64,000 nt of DNA, from NCBI RefSeq assembly GCF_021295395.1, contig NZ_JAIWOU010000001.1, forward strand, positions 1,305,001 to 1,369,000, read 5' to 3'. Shown here piece after piece: positions 34,863 through 43,044 of the stretch; the stretch's first letter is position 1; each line of letters opens with the position of its first letter. This DNA is from Komagataeibacter sp. FNDCR2. Its GTDB lineage: Bacteria; Pseudomonadota; Alphaproteobacteria; Acetobacterales; Acetobacteraceae. Under the pieces are notes generated by a model. The model was not told the origin of the DNA. It searched no databases and saw nothing but the letters and a program-made list of their open reading frames with translations. A program made the position numbers and the translations under genes.

Positions 34863-37241
34863 GTGTCCCAGACCTTTGGCTTCCCTGTCGGCGGTATGAG
34901 CTGCGCCGCCTGCGCCACGCGTATCGAAAAAATCCTGAACCGTCAGGAAGGGGTGAAGGCTGCGGTCAACTTCGCCGCCGGGCGCGCGCAGGTCTTGCTG
35001 GACAGCCCCACGGCTTCCATCGCCAATGTCATCGCGTCCGTGCGCAAGGCCGGTTTTACGGTGGCGGAAAAGAGCGTTGACCTGTCCCTGACCGGCATGA
35101 GCTGCGCCAGTTGCGCCGCGCGTATCGAGAAGATTCTCAACCGGCTTCCCCTGACACAGGCCAGCGTGAATTTCGCGGCCCAAAGGGCGCATGTCGTTTT
35201 CGTTCCCGGCGTTGTCGGGCCGGACACCTTTATCGCCCGGATCGAAAAAGCCGGTTTTGGCGCGACCGTGCTGGATGACAGCCTGCCCGTGGACGAACAT
35301 GCCCAGCGCGAACGGGCATGGCGGACGGAGCGCAACGGCTTCCTGCTGACACTGGCCCTGTCGCTTCCCTTCTTCGCGCAGATGATGGCGATGTTCATGG
35401 GTCTCACGTCCATGATGCCCGACTGGCTGCAATGCGCGCTCGCGACGGTGGTGCAGTTCTACTGCGCGCGCCACCTGTACCAGCGCGCATGGAATGCGGT
35501 GCGTAATGGTTCGGCCAACATGGATGTACTGGTGGTGCTGGGCACTGGCATCACCTATTTTTTCAGCACCGCCGTTATCGTTCTGGGCCTGAAGCAGCCT
35601 GTCTATTTTGAGGCGGATGTCGCCATCATCACGCTGATCTCGCTGGGCCGGCTGATGGAAAGCCGCGCGCGGGACAAAACCAGCGCGGGAATTGAAAGGC
35701 TGCTCCAGTTGCAGCCCCAGATCGCGCATGTGGAAAGTGAGGGCGCGGTCATTGACCGCCCGGTTGCGGATGTACGGGTAAACGATATCCTGATTGTCCG
35801 GCCGGGGGAAAGTATCGCGGTTGACGGCGAAGTCGTGGATGGCGCGTCCGATGTCAATGAAGCCATGCTGACGGGGGAAAGCGTACCCGTACTGAAAAAG
35901 AACGCGGACAGGGTTTTTGGCGGCACGATGAACACCACCGGCGTCCTGCGCATCCGGGCCACCGGCGTGGGCGCGGATACGGCGCTGGCGCATATCGTGA
36001 ACATGGTGGAGCAGGCCCAGGGTTCGAAGGCCAGCGTGCAGCGACTGGCCGACAGGGTCGCGGCCATTTTCGTCCCCGCCGTGCTGATACTCGCGCTCCT
36101 GACGTTCCTGATCGGGTGGATGGTGACAGGCAGCCCGACATGGAGCCTTGTCTCCGCCGTGTCCGTTCTGGTCATCGCCTGCCCATGCTCGCTTGGCCTG
36201 GCCACCCCCACGGCCATCATGGTCGGCACGGGACTGGGCGCGCGTGCGGGTATCCTGTTCCGTAACGCCAATGCGCTGGAACAGGCGGAAAAACTGACCA
36301 CCATCATCATGGACAAGACCGGCACCCTGACCGAAGGCCAGCCGGGTGTAAGCGATGTGCGGGCGGCACCGGGCACTGACCCCGCGCACCTGCTGGCCGT
36401 CGCCTGCGCACTGGAAAAGGATTCCGAACACCCGCTGGCCCGCGCCATTGTCAGTTACGCCGTGGACGCAGGGATCCCGGCCCGGCCCGTTACGGATTTT
36501 CAGGCGCTGCCGGGTCTGGGCGTTACGGCACGGATGGAGGGTGAACTGATCCGTCTCGGCGCGCCCCGCTTCCTTGATGAAGCCGGGATTACGCTGGATG
36601 CCCCGCTCATCACCCGGCTGGAGCAGGAAGGCAAGACCGTCATCGCGGTGGCCGCGGATACGCGCGCCCTGGGCTATATCGCCCTGTCCGACCGCCTGCG
36701 CGCCGATGCGGTTGAAACCGTTGCGGCGCTGCACAAGGCGGGAATCAGGGTCGTGATGCTGACTGGCGACAACCAGCACGCGGCGGCGGTTGTGGCGCGA
36801 CAGGTTGGCGTGGATGACTATCTGGCTGGCGTGCTGCCCGGCGACAAGGCGCGGGGCGTGGAGAAATACCGGGCCGGAGGGAAGGTCGTGGGCATGGTGG
36901 GCGACGGCATAAATGACGCCCCGGCGCTGGCGGCGGCGGATGTCGGTTTTGCCATAGGGGCGGGGGCCGCCATCGCGCTGGATACGGCGGATGTGGTGCT
37001 GATGAAAAGCGAACTGGGCAGCGTGCTGGACGCCATTTCACTTTCCCGCGCGACGCTGGCCAAAATCCGTCAAAATCTCTTTTTCGCTTTCATCTATAAC
37101 ATTCTCGGCCTGCCACTGGCCGCATTCGGCATGCTCAACCCGGTTGTGGCGGGCGCGGCCATGGCCATGAGTTCCGTATCCGTTGTGAGCAACTCGCTCC
37201 TGCTCAACCGCTGGAAAGCGCCATCCATCCATCGTGGCTAG
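34863..37241 (+). CDS. copA: Copper-exporting P1B-type ATPase (CopA)
   Basis: Pumps Cu(I) out of the cytoplasm using ATP. Two N-terminal heavy-metal domains show GMSCAACATR and GMSCASCAAR. Membrane metal site CPC is in VIACPCSLGLATPTAIM; the phosphorylation site is DKTGTLTEGQPG; the ATP-binding SEHPLARAI and the hinge GDGINDAPALAAADVG are all present. About 792 residues. I chose the GTG at 34863 because AAGGAG lies 7 bases upstream and the first metal domain starts right after; the frame opens further upstream with only a TTG. Confidence 0.95.
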   Translation: MSQTFGFPVGGMSCAACATRIEKILNRQEGVKAAVNFAAGRAQVLLDSPTASIANVIASVRKAGFTVAEKSVDLSLTGMSCASCAARIEKILNRLPLTQASVNFAAQRAHVVFVPGVVGPDTFIARIEKAGFGATVLDDSLPVDEHAQRERAWRTERNGFLLTLALSLPFFAQMMAMFMGLTSMMPDWLQCALATVVQFYCARHLYQRAWNAVRNGSANMDVLVVLGTGITYFFSTAVIVLGLKQPVYFEADVAIITLISLGRLMESRARDKTSAGIERLLQLQPQIAHVESEGAVIDRPVADVRVNDILIVRPGESIAVDGEVVDGASDVNEAMLTGESVPVLKKNADRVFGGTMNTTGVLRIRATGVGADTALAHIVNMVEQAQGSKASVQRLADRVAAIFVPAVLILALLTFLIGWMVTGSPTWSLVSAVSVLVIACPCSLGLATPTAIMVGTGLGARAGILFRNANALEQAEKLTTIIMDKTGTLTEGQPGVSDVRAAPGTDPAHLLAVACALEKDSEHPLARAIVSYAVDAGIPARPVTDFQALPGLGVTARMEGELIRLGAPRFLDEAGITLDAPLITRLEQEGKTVIAVAADTRALGYIALSDRLRADAVETVAALHKAGIRVVMLTGDNQHAAAVVARQVGVDDYLAGVLPGDKARGVEKYRAGGKVVGMVGDGINDAPALAAADVGFAIGAGAAIALDTADVVLMKSELGSVLDAISLSRATLAKIRQNLFFAFIYNILGLPLAAFGMLNPVVAGAAMAMSSVSVVSNSLLLNRWKAPSIHRG

Positions 37242-37508
37242 GCGCGGGGATGCGGCGCACGAAATCCCGGTTACAATAAATTTACCGCACCTGAACCCAT
37301 GACCTGAACACAACCACCGCAGGTGGCATGAATATTGCTTTTAATTCTGAGCACGTAACAAAAAAATTGATCCGTATAATATTCACGCAATGATAACATG
37401 GCCTGCTTATCTGAAACTTCCCCATGCCCGCGACAGCAGCACCCGACTGACAGGCAGGCCGACAGACATTTGTGCACATGCGTAAATCCTGACCAATGAG
37501 GATCAGAC

Positions 37509-37850
37509 ATGCTTGATAATCCATTCAAATCCGACGCCGATTACAAAGAGGCCGCCGAACGTAAGGAAACTGATTCTCAGGCATGGAAACTTTATGCCAG
37601 ACGGCTGGAAAAACGGCTGCTGGAAGTTACGCAGAAACTGACCATCATGACCGCATCCGATACCGGCCACCGCGCACAGGTTCGTGCGATGAGCGAAATG
37701 CACCCGCTCAGTCCGCTGCTGGCCCCAACAGACGACACATTTGAAAACGGCAGGCCAAAGCCCCGTATCCGTCTCGTATTTGAAAAGTCGTTCGATAACA
37801 TGCTGCAGACCTACGGCATTCCCGACCCGCAATCACATCGCCTGAACTGA
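37509..37850 (+). CDS. Unknown 113-residue soluble protein
   Basis: No family recognised. The gene has a good ribosome site (GAGGA about 7 bases before ATG). The protein is highly charged, with an N-terminal helix-rich stretch (SDADYKEAAERKETDSQAWKL) likely to form a coiled coil or amphipathic helix, then a Pro-containing C-terminus. There is no signal peptide or membrane helix. It stands alone between copA and yceI with its own upstream gap of about 270 bases. Confidence 0.6.
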   Translation: MLDNPFKSDADYKEAAERKETDSQAWKLYARRLEKRLLEVTQKLTIMTASDTGHRAQVRAMSEMHPLSPLLAPTDDTFENGRPKPRIRLVFEKSFDNMLQTYGIPDPQSHRLN

Positions 37851-38138
37851 TCGTGGCGATGCACGGGCAAACGCCACGGTTGCACGCCAACCGGTAACGC
37901 AGGCCCCTGCCCTCTCTCCCGTAGCGGCACGAAGCGGAAAATATGGGAAACCATATGTTTCCATCATCGTTGTTTTTCAGGTCCGATCGCCCCGATAATG
38001 ATGGCGCCAGCAGACTGGCCGAGGGCAGTTCCGGCACGAAACCGGGCGGACGCGTATGTTGATTGCAGTTCCATCCATCCGATCATGCCAGACCTCCGGC
38101 CCTGATACCGAAATGCATCCTGACCGGAGTATCATAGC

Positions 38139-38756
38139 GTGAAATACGGCACCTTTTCCTTGCCTGTGGCGATTATTGCCCTGTCCCTGTCCTCCTCCGG
38201 CCCGGCTGCGGCACAGGTCGTAACCAATCCTGCACAGGTGCGCTCAGGCACCTATGGTGTCGAACCCGGACACACGCAGGTTACATTCACGGTGCTGCAT
38301 CTGGGGTTTACGAATTACCTGGGTATTTTCTCCAATGCCTCCGGCACGCTGGAACTTGACGCCCGCACCCCGTCCCGCTCGAAACTGTCCGTCACCATTC
38401 CGGTGGCTTCCGTGCAGACCACCAGCAGCAGGCTGACCGAGGAACTGAAGGGCGAGCAGTGGTTTGACGCAGCCAGGTTCCCTGCCGCAACCTTCGTTTC
38501 CACCACGGTGCGCCTGACGGGACAGAACGAGGCGCTCGTTACTGGTAACCTGACGCTGCATGGCGTGACGAAAGCCGAAACACTGAAGGTGCACTTCATC
38601 GGTGCGGGCATAAACGCGATGGACAAGAAATATACCACCGGCTTCGAAGCCACAGCCATGATCAGGCGCAGCGACTTCGGGGTAAAAATGTATGTGCCTT
38701 ATGTCAGTGATGATGTGCAACTACGCATTGCCGGGGCTTTTGAGCAGCAGGACTGA
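38139..38756 (+). CDS. yceI: YceI-family periplasmic protein
   Basis: A signal peptide at residues 1-25 (VAIIALSLSSSGPAAAQ) leads to a YceI lipocalin-like barrel: YGVEPGHTQVTFTVLHLGFTNYLGIF, LTEELKGEQWFDAARFPAATF, LTLHGVTKAETLKVHF and RSDFGV. Members bind isoprenoid quinones or similar lipids and are often induced by stress or high pH. I took the GTG at 38139 because a GGAG lies about 9 bases upstream. It is monocistronic, and a repeat element (copy D) follows just past its stop. Confidence 0.92.
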   Translation: MKYGTFSLPVAIIALSLSSSGPAAAQVVTNPAQVRSGTYGVEPGHTQVTFTVLHLGFTNYLGIFSNASGTLELDARTPSRSKLSVTIPVASVQTTSSRLTEELKGEQWFDAARFPAATFVSTTVRLTGQNEALVTGNLTLHGVTKAETLKVHFIGAGINAMDKKYTTGFEATAMIRRSDFGVKMYVPYVSDDVQLRIAGAFEQQD

Positions 38757-38763
38757 AACAGGG

Positions 38764-38842
38764 ACGTTTTTGGTGAAGCTCTTTTCTAAAAAGCTTCAGG
38801 AAACGCCGCTTTTTTGAAAAAAGGCGGCACCCAAAAACTTTT
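38764..38842. repeat. Dispersed three-way-junction repeat, copy D (complete, inverted)
   Basis: Reverse orientation to copy A: outer arm GTTTTTGG, the TGAAGCTC...AAAGCTTCA hairpin, GGAAAC spacer, GCCGCTTTTTT-GA-AAAAAAGGCGGC hairpin, and outer right arm CCAAAAAC. It directly follows yceI. Confidence 0.78.
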
Positions 38843-39277
38843 ATTATTTTCTTGTCTCTCCGTTATTTCCAAACAGCTTTTCCCCGTGTCTCCATCAAAG
38901 GGGGAAAGTCCGCATTGCCACATGCGCGCGGTTCTGAATGTCTGGCCCGGACATAAGGCCGAATTACAAATTACATATTAATTTGTATATTTTATAATTT
39001 AACATATCCATGCAACGTTTGCAGGATTCAGGCGCTGAATTCATACTGCACATCCTGCCTTCCGGTTATTCCATCTGGGCACGGCAGGATAGAAGGCATA
39101 ACATCCTGTCCATAAGGATGAACTTCATAACTATTTGTTATTTAACTTCATTATGTAGGTTTCCTCAGATGAAAGTCAGGAATTTTCTAAAATTAACTTA
39201 ATTTTTTGAAAAATAAATTATCACACATTTTTTTAGTTATTATGGTTGACGCGATATAATCAGGGCGTATGATCCCC

Positions 39278-39457
39278 GCCGAACACCCTATTCGGCATTA
39301 TGGAGCAGAGTGAATTCACATGATCCAGACAACCGGACGAACCTGTCACATTGACCGATGTACTACACTTTCTGTCGCCCCCATGGTGAAGGTGGGCATT
39401 CAGTAAAACAACCGGCGGAAATACTGCCGGAGCAACACCCGCAACATATTACGCGGG
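39278..39457 (+). promoter_or_regulatory. Structured 5' leader of the 71-residue gene
   Basis: Three short perfect stems on one strand: GCCGAA...TTCGGC (39278-39296), CCGGC...GCCGG (39412-39430) and CCCGC...GCGGG (39438-39457). A 28-codon open frame at 39320-39406 lies between the first and second. Together they could be a regulatory leader or a small RNA. No known riboswitch class was matched. Confidence 0.4.
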
Positions 39458-39478
39458 CAAGTTAAAGGCAGCACTCCC

Positions 39479-39694
39479 ATGCTTGAATCTTATATCGTTG
39501 AAATCGACGGCACCTTCCTTGGCACGGTTATTCTGGAAGCGGACCGTGAAACACGGCGCTTCTATGCCACGCATGACAGCGTACGTGCCTTTCATAACCA
39601 GACCCTGCGCGGGCAGGATGACCTGACCCATCAGGTTACGCGCCTTTACCGCCGCGCACATGCGGGCATGCAGGCCTTTACCGGCAGCAAATAA
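39479..39694 (+). CDS. Unknown 71-residue protein
   Basis: Small, soluble, basic protein with no recognised family. It starts MLESYIVEIDGTFLGTVILEADRETRRF..., which looks like a short beta-sheet unit, followed by a His/Arg-rich helical end (LTHQVTRLYRRAHAGMQAF). An AAAGGCAGC site precedes the ATG. Orphan proteins of this size and style with a long leader occur in acetic acid bacteria, but I cannot name a function. The IS copy begins 35 bases after its stop. Confidence 0.55.
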   Translation: MLESYIVEIDGTFLGTVILEADRETRRFYATHDSVRAFHNQTLRGQDDLTHQVTRLYRRAHAGMQAFTGSK

Positions 39695-39739
39695 TCCCAT
39701 CATTCCATCGCATCAGTCCGCCTGTCTTAGGCTCAGGAC

Positions 39740-40171
39740 TCATTCTTTAAGATAGAAGATGAAGCTTGCTGCGATGTGGATTGCAGACATGAATGTATCA
39801 GCGCAGCGGTCGTATCTGGTCGCAACACGCCGCCAGTCTTTCAGCCTTGCGAACATGTTTTCGATCAGATGACGCTTTTTATACAGATGCCAGTTGTAAG
39901 GCGGCTTTGACTTCCGGTTCTTTTTCGGGGGAATACAGGCAGTGATATTGCGTTCTGCAAGCGATAACCTGATCCGGTTGCTGTCATAGCCTCTGTCCCC
40001 GATGACTTCTTCCGTCTCGTCGGGGAGAACTGCCAGAAGCACATCTGCGCCTCTGAACTCACTGACCTGTCCCGCAGTCAGATGAAGGCGGACAGGCCGG
40101 CCCAGACCATCGCACACGGCATGGAGTTTTGAGTTCAGGCCGCCTTTTGTCCGTCCGATATGGCGGGGCAA
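39740..40171 (-). CDS. IS5-type transposase orfB, copy 1
   Basis: C-terminal half of a DDE transposase, normally made as an orfA-orfB frameshift fusion. It contains GGLNSKLHAVCDGLGRPVRLHLTAGQ, VIGDRGYDSNR (a catalytic Asp), and PPYNWHLYKKRHLIENMFARLKDWRRVATRYDR with the catalytic Glu of the Y-(2)-R-(3)-E-(6)-K signature. The upstream limit is the slippery site around 40180. Because copy 1 orfA is disrupted, this half is probably not expressed as a functional enzyme unless complemented. Confidence 0.8.
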   Translation of the reverse strand: MPRHIGRTKGGLNSKLHAVCDGLGRPVRLHLTAGQVSEFRGADVLLAVLPDETEEVIGDRGYDSNRIRLSLAERNITACIPPKKNRKSKPPYNWHLYKKRHLIENMFARLKDWRRVATRYDRCADTFMSAIHIAASFIFYLKE

Positions 40172-40502
40172 AGCCCTTTTTTGAGCAGAGACGCGGATGT
40201 CCGGTGCGCCTTGAGATGTGTTGCATCGATCATCAGGCGCTTTGAACGGCCTGCCTGTTCAGTCAGGGCGACAAGGATCCTGTCAAAGACGCCCAGGCGG
40301 CTCCACCGGATGAAGCGATTATACAAAGTCTTGTGCGGGCCATACGCTTTCGGAGCATCTTTCCACTGAAGACCGTTGCGGATCACATAAACGATTCCGC
40401 TCAGAACACGCCGGTCATCCACGCGTGGGACTCCGTGAGCCAGAGGAAAATACGGGTAATTCTCTCCATCTGGCTCTCAGACAGCAAAAACACATCACTC
40501 AC
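40135..40502 (-). pseudogene. IS5-type transposase orfA, copy 1, frameshifted
   Basis: Corresponds to the intact orfA of copy 2. The first ~20 codons (start GTG at 40502) read in one frame through MERITRIF. A single missing base relative to copy 2 (about 40440-40455) then shifts the remainder, so the helix block DDRRVLSGIVYVIRNGLQWKD is open only from 40422. Copy 2 continues FFPLAHGVPRVDDRR without interruption. Confidence 0.75.
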
Positions 40503-40704
40503 AGGCTCATCCTCCCGAATGCCTGTGAATCATGAAACTCAGCTCAATTCAACAAATTAATAGGTCCTGAGCCTAAAACGCTCAGATGACCGGCACAAAA
40601 CCGTTACAAGTCCAAGGCTGACAGACGACGCGGTGCTCATGTTCGAGCGTCTGTTCGGTCATGGTACGCTTAGGACGCGACAGCAGCGCATGGCGGCAGA
40701 TCGG

Positions 40705-41526
40705 TCACTGAGCGTCTTGCAGGTCGAGATGATACTGATAGATCAAGCGTAAGATCATGAGTTCATCGAGTACGTCTGGAAAATACCCCAACGCGCTTTC
40801 GTCCGAGGCAGGACGAAAATCATACAGGCGCGATCCTTCCCGGCGCTGTACCAGCTCCATGCCGACGCTTTCGCCGCCTCGGCGGGATGGCAGCAATTGA
40901 ACCGCTAGGAGTTCGGCGTTTGGAGACTGTGCCATGAGGAGGTCCACCAACGGTCCAAAATGCCATCCGATCGGGATAGACGCGCGCGAAACCATCACGA
41001 ACAGCGTTGCGTCGCGGCTGGCGAGTATCCTCCGGAAACGCGCAATCCGCCGATTAAAGGTAGTCCGGGTTTCGTTCGACGTGAGATCGACATGAGGAAA
41101 CACGTCGTTCAGTCCGAAGCGGTCTCGATAGACAGCATGCTCCTGGCCGGCCGGAGGGATGAAATCGGCGAAGTCGCTCTCAAGGACATGCTGGATCATT
41201 CCCGGTGTTGAGAAGGCCCAGTCAAATGGTAAGGCGCAGCGACGTAGTTGCGCGTCTCGCAGGATGCCGGCAGCCAGACAGTGAGTTCCAAGCGGGACAA
41301 TATGCCGCACTTTCTTCCCGTTGACGGTGCGCGTGCCGTAATCGGGCATCTTGCCCGAACGCCGGTGCTGATACCTCGTAAGGGAGGTTCGCATGGAAAG
41401 CAGCCATGCTGGGGTTAAGCGGTACGTCCCGCGCTTCACACGGGTTTCCGCCTTATCGTCGCTGCTGAGCCAACTCATTGGGCACTGTACAGATGGAGTG
41501 TGCTGAAACCGTAATCGCCGTACCAC
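40705..41526 (-). CDS. DUF1796 protein (papain-like peptidase fold) between two IS copies
   Basis: The region from about residue 70 reads HIVPLGTHCLAAGILRDAQLRRCALPFDWAFSTPGMIQHVL..., the block of the DUF1796 family (putative papain-like cysteine peptidases), with the Cys after GTH and a PFDW motif. FRRILASRDATLFVMVSR lies in the middle. Relatives often occur in polysaccharide or glycan gene clusters, though their activity is not established. The first ~58 residues look unlike the family, and the true start may be the ATG at about 41352. Its place between IS copies suggests transfer. Confidence 0.65.
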   Translation of the reverse strand: MVRRLRFQHTPSVQCPMSWLSSDDKAETRVKRGTYRLTPAWLLSMRTSLTRYQHRRSGKMPDYGTRTVNGKKVRHIVPLGTHCLAAGILRDAQLRRCALPFDWAFSTPGMIQHVLESDFADFIPPAGQEHAVYRDRFGLNDVFPHVDLTSNETRTTFNRRIARFRRILASRDATLFVMVSRASIPIGWHFGPLVDLLMAQSPNAELLAVQLLPSRRGGESVGMELVQRREGSRLYDFRPASDESALGYFPDVLDELMILRLIYQYHLDLQDAQ

Positions 41527-41644
41527 ATTTGCTCAATATTCATGTCTGTCGTGCCCACGGGGCAAATGTATCTGCCAGTAATGGCATTCGGGCGATCGTA
41601 TAGAGTCCATTCCCGGCGCGCAAGGACGCTAGGCTCAGGACCCA

Positions 41645-42019
41645 TTATTTGAGATAGAAGATGAAGCTTGCTGCGATGTGGATTGCAGACATGAATGTAT
41701 GAGCACAGCGGTCGTATCTGGTCGCAATACGTCGCCAGTCTTTCAGTTTTGCGAACATATTTTCGATCAGATGGCGCTTTTTATACAGATGCCAGTTGTA
41801 AGGCGGTTTTGATTTCCGGTTCTTTTTCGGGGGAATACAGGCAGTGATATTGCGTTCTGCAAGCGATAACCTGATCCGGTTGCTGTCATAGCCTCTGTCC
41901 CCGATGACTTCTTCTGTCTCGTCGGAGAGAACTGCCAGAAGCACGTCTGCGCCTCTGAAGTCACTGACCTGTCCCGCAGTCAGATGAAGGCGGACAGGCC
42001 GGCCCAGACCATCGCACAC
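41645..42019 (-). CDS. IS5-type transposase orfB, copy 2
   Basis: Catalytic half of the DDE transposase, nearly identical to copy 1 orfB (VIGDRGYDSNR, HLIENMFAKLKDWRRIATRYDR). The frame extends upstream past 42019 to the slippery run at 42079-42084, so it is probably made as an orfA-orfB fusion by -1 slippage at A6G rather than from its own start. A base change removes the internal ATG that copy 1 has. Confidence 0.8.
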   Translation of the reverse strand: MCDGLGRPVRLHLTAGQVSDFRGADVLLAVLSDETEEVIGDRGYDSNRIRLSLAERNITACIPPKKNRKSKPPYNWHLYKKRHLIENMFAKLKDWRRIATRYDRCAHTFMSAIHIAASFIFYLK

Positions 42020-42036
42020 GGCATGGAGTTTTGAGT

Positions 42037-42405
42037 TCAGGCCGCCTTTTGTCCGTCCGATATAGCGGGGAAAAGCCCTTTTTTGAGCAGGGACGCCGAT
42101 GTCCGGTGCGCTTTGAGATGTGTCGCATCGATCATCAGGCGCTTTGAACGGCCTGCCTGTTCAGTCAGGGCGACGAAGATCCTGTCAAAGACGCCCAGGC
42201 GGCTCCACCGGATGAAGCGATTATACAAAGTCTTGTGCGGACCATACGCTTTCGGGGTGTCTTTCCACTGAAGACCGTTGCGGATCACATAAACGATCCC
42301 GCTCAGAACACGCCGGTCATCCACGCGTGGGACTCCGTGTGCCAGAGGGAAAAATGGCGCAATCCGCTCCATCTGGCTCTCAGATAGCAAAAATACCTCA
42401 CTCAC
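42037..42405 (-). CDS. IS5-type transposase orfA, copy 2
   Basis: N-terminal half with the helix-turn-helix and first catalytic Asp: SESQMERIAPFFPLAHG, GIVYVIRNGLQWKDTP and MIDATHLKAHRT. I start at the GTG at 42405, which has an ideal AAGGAGG ribosome site 7 bases upstream; an earlier ATG at 42438 is less likely. CTC AAA AAA GGG at 42078-42086 (minus) is the likely -1 frameshift site that joins it to orfB. Confidence 0.82.
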   Translation of the reverse strand: MSEVFLLSESQMERIAPFFPLAHGVPRVDDRRVLSGIVYVIRNGLQWKDTPKAYGPHKTLYNRFIRWSRLGVFDRIFVALTEQAGRSKRLMIDATHLKAHRTSASLLKKGLFPAISDGQKAA

Positions 42406-42478
42406 AGCCTCACCTCCTTCGGTAAGCCTGTGAATCACAATATCCCACTCAGTTCATTAAATTAATAGGTCCTGAGCC

Positions 42479-42779
42479 TAGAAATCTACACACGACATCA
42501 AACCGACATTTTCCGGGAAAGAGGATTATCCCCTCTCACCATATACACGTGCAGTGCCAGCCCGTCGGACAGACGCGGACATACCGTCCCCGCAGGGCAC
42601 GGATATTTCCATCTGGTCGTTAAAGAAGATTAAAAATATCTGTGCAACACTGCCTGATTTTGCACGTTTACGCTGGACTGTGGCAGCCGGGCCCTACTGG
42701 CTTTCCGCTCCACCGAATTTACAACTCCGTTGTAGCGTTCACACTCTTCCTAAAATTCCCGGATAGAGGAGAACAGAAA
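42479..42779. other. Intergenic, no gene seen
   Basis: Between IS copy 2 and the small Pro-rich gene. It probably carries the promoter for the small gene and ndvB. Nothing else was identified. Confidence 0.4.
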
Positions 42780-42989
42780 ATGAGCACGTCTCCCGAAACA
42801 TCCCGTTCCAGCCCGCCGACCGATCGGTCGGCCACGACCGGAGCAAACGCCTCTCCTCCCCCCAAGGCCGTGCTGCCGCCCGTACGCACGGGTGCGCCAC
42901 CACGCCCGCACGGAAATGGCGCGTCCCTGGTGTCGCGGCCCGACACTACATCCCCGCAGCAACCACGAAAAAGCCTGTTCCGTAAATAA
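42780..42989 (+). CDS. Small proline/serine-rich protein (69 residues)
   Basis: Low-complexity protein rich in Pro, Ser, Thr and Arg, with no hydrophobic segment; likely disordered. AGAGGAG lies 9 bases before the ATG, a strong ribosome site that supports translation. It ends 55 bases before the cyclic glucan synthase start on the same strand, so it may be translated from the same message and could have a regulatory or assembly role. No family known to me. Confidence 0.5.
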   Translation: MSTSPETSRSSPPTDRSATTGANASPPPKAVLPPVRTGAPPRPHGNGASLVSRPDTTSPQQPRKSLFRK

Positions 42990-43044
42990 AACAGCATCCG
43001 GACCAGCCTTCGCTGTTCCCGTGCGCCTGTAAGTGGAGCAGAGA

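Larger units (their letters stand above)
38757..39478. other. Long intergenic region with repeat and structured leader
   Basis: Repeat copy D comes first, then an AT-rich part (38940-39240) with a possible promoter: TATAAT at 39255-39260 and TTTAGT 17 bases upstream. Then comes a leader of about 210 bases with three hairpins before the 71-residue gene. No other gene was supported; a 63-codon frame at 39010 has no ribosome site. Confidence 0.5.
39730..40573 (-). mobile_element. IS5-family (IS427-group-like) element, copy 1
   Basis: 844 bases bounded by GGCTCAGGAC and its complement GTCCTGAGCC. Two overlapping transposase frames read on the minus strand, with the slippery CTTTTTT run (A6G on the minus strand) at 40176-40182. 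Flanks read TTAG and CTAA, so no matched target duplication. A one-base deletion near 40445 breaks orfA. Confidence 0.85.
39730..42478. mobile_element. Putative composite transposon: two direct IS5-type copies around a DUF1796 gene
   Basis: IS copies at 39730-40573 and 41632-42478 share orientation and most of their sequence, and enclose about 1.06 kb with one main gene. Mobility as a unit is an inference: the outer flanks TTAG (left) and CTAG (right) do not form an identical target repeat. Confidence 0.5.
41632..42478 (-). mobile_element. IS5-family (IS427-group-like) element, copy 2
   Basis: 847 bases, the same termini as copy 1 (GGCTCAGGACC and its complement). CTAG at 41629-41632 and 42478-42481 forms a matched target repeat of the YTAR type used by this group (overlapping the terminal G/C). 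Both transposase frames look intact. Confidence 0.88.

Noticed and set aside
34785-36779. A 664-codon frame antisense to copA
   Set aside because: The P-type ATPase motifs on the plus strand explain this DNA completely.
39320-39406. 28-codon open frame in the leader of the 71-residue gene
   Set aside because: No ribosome site at proper distance; mentioned only as part of the leader.
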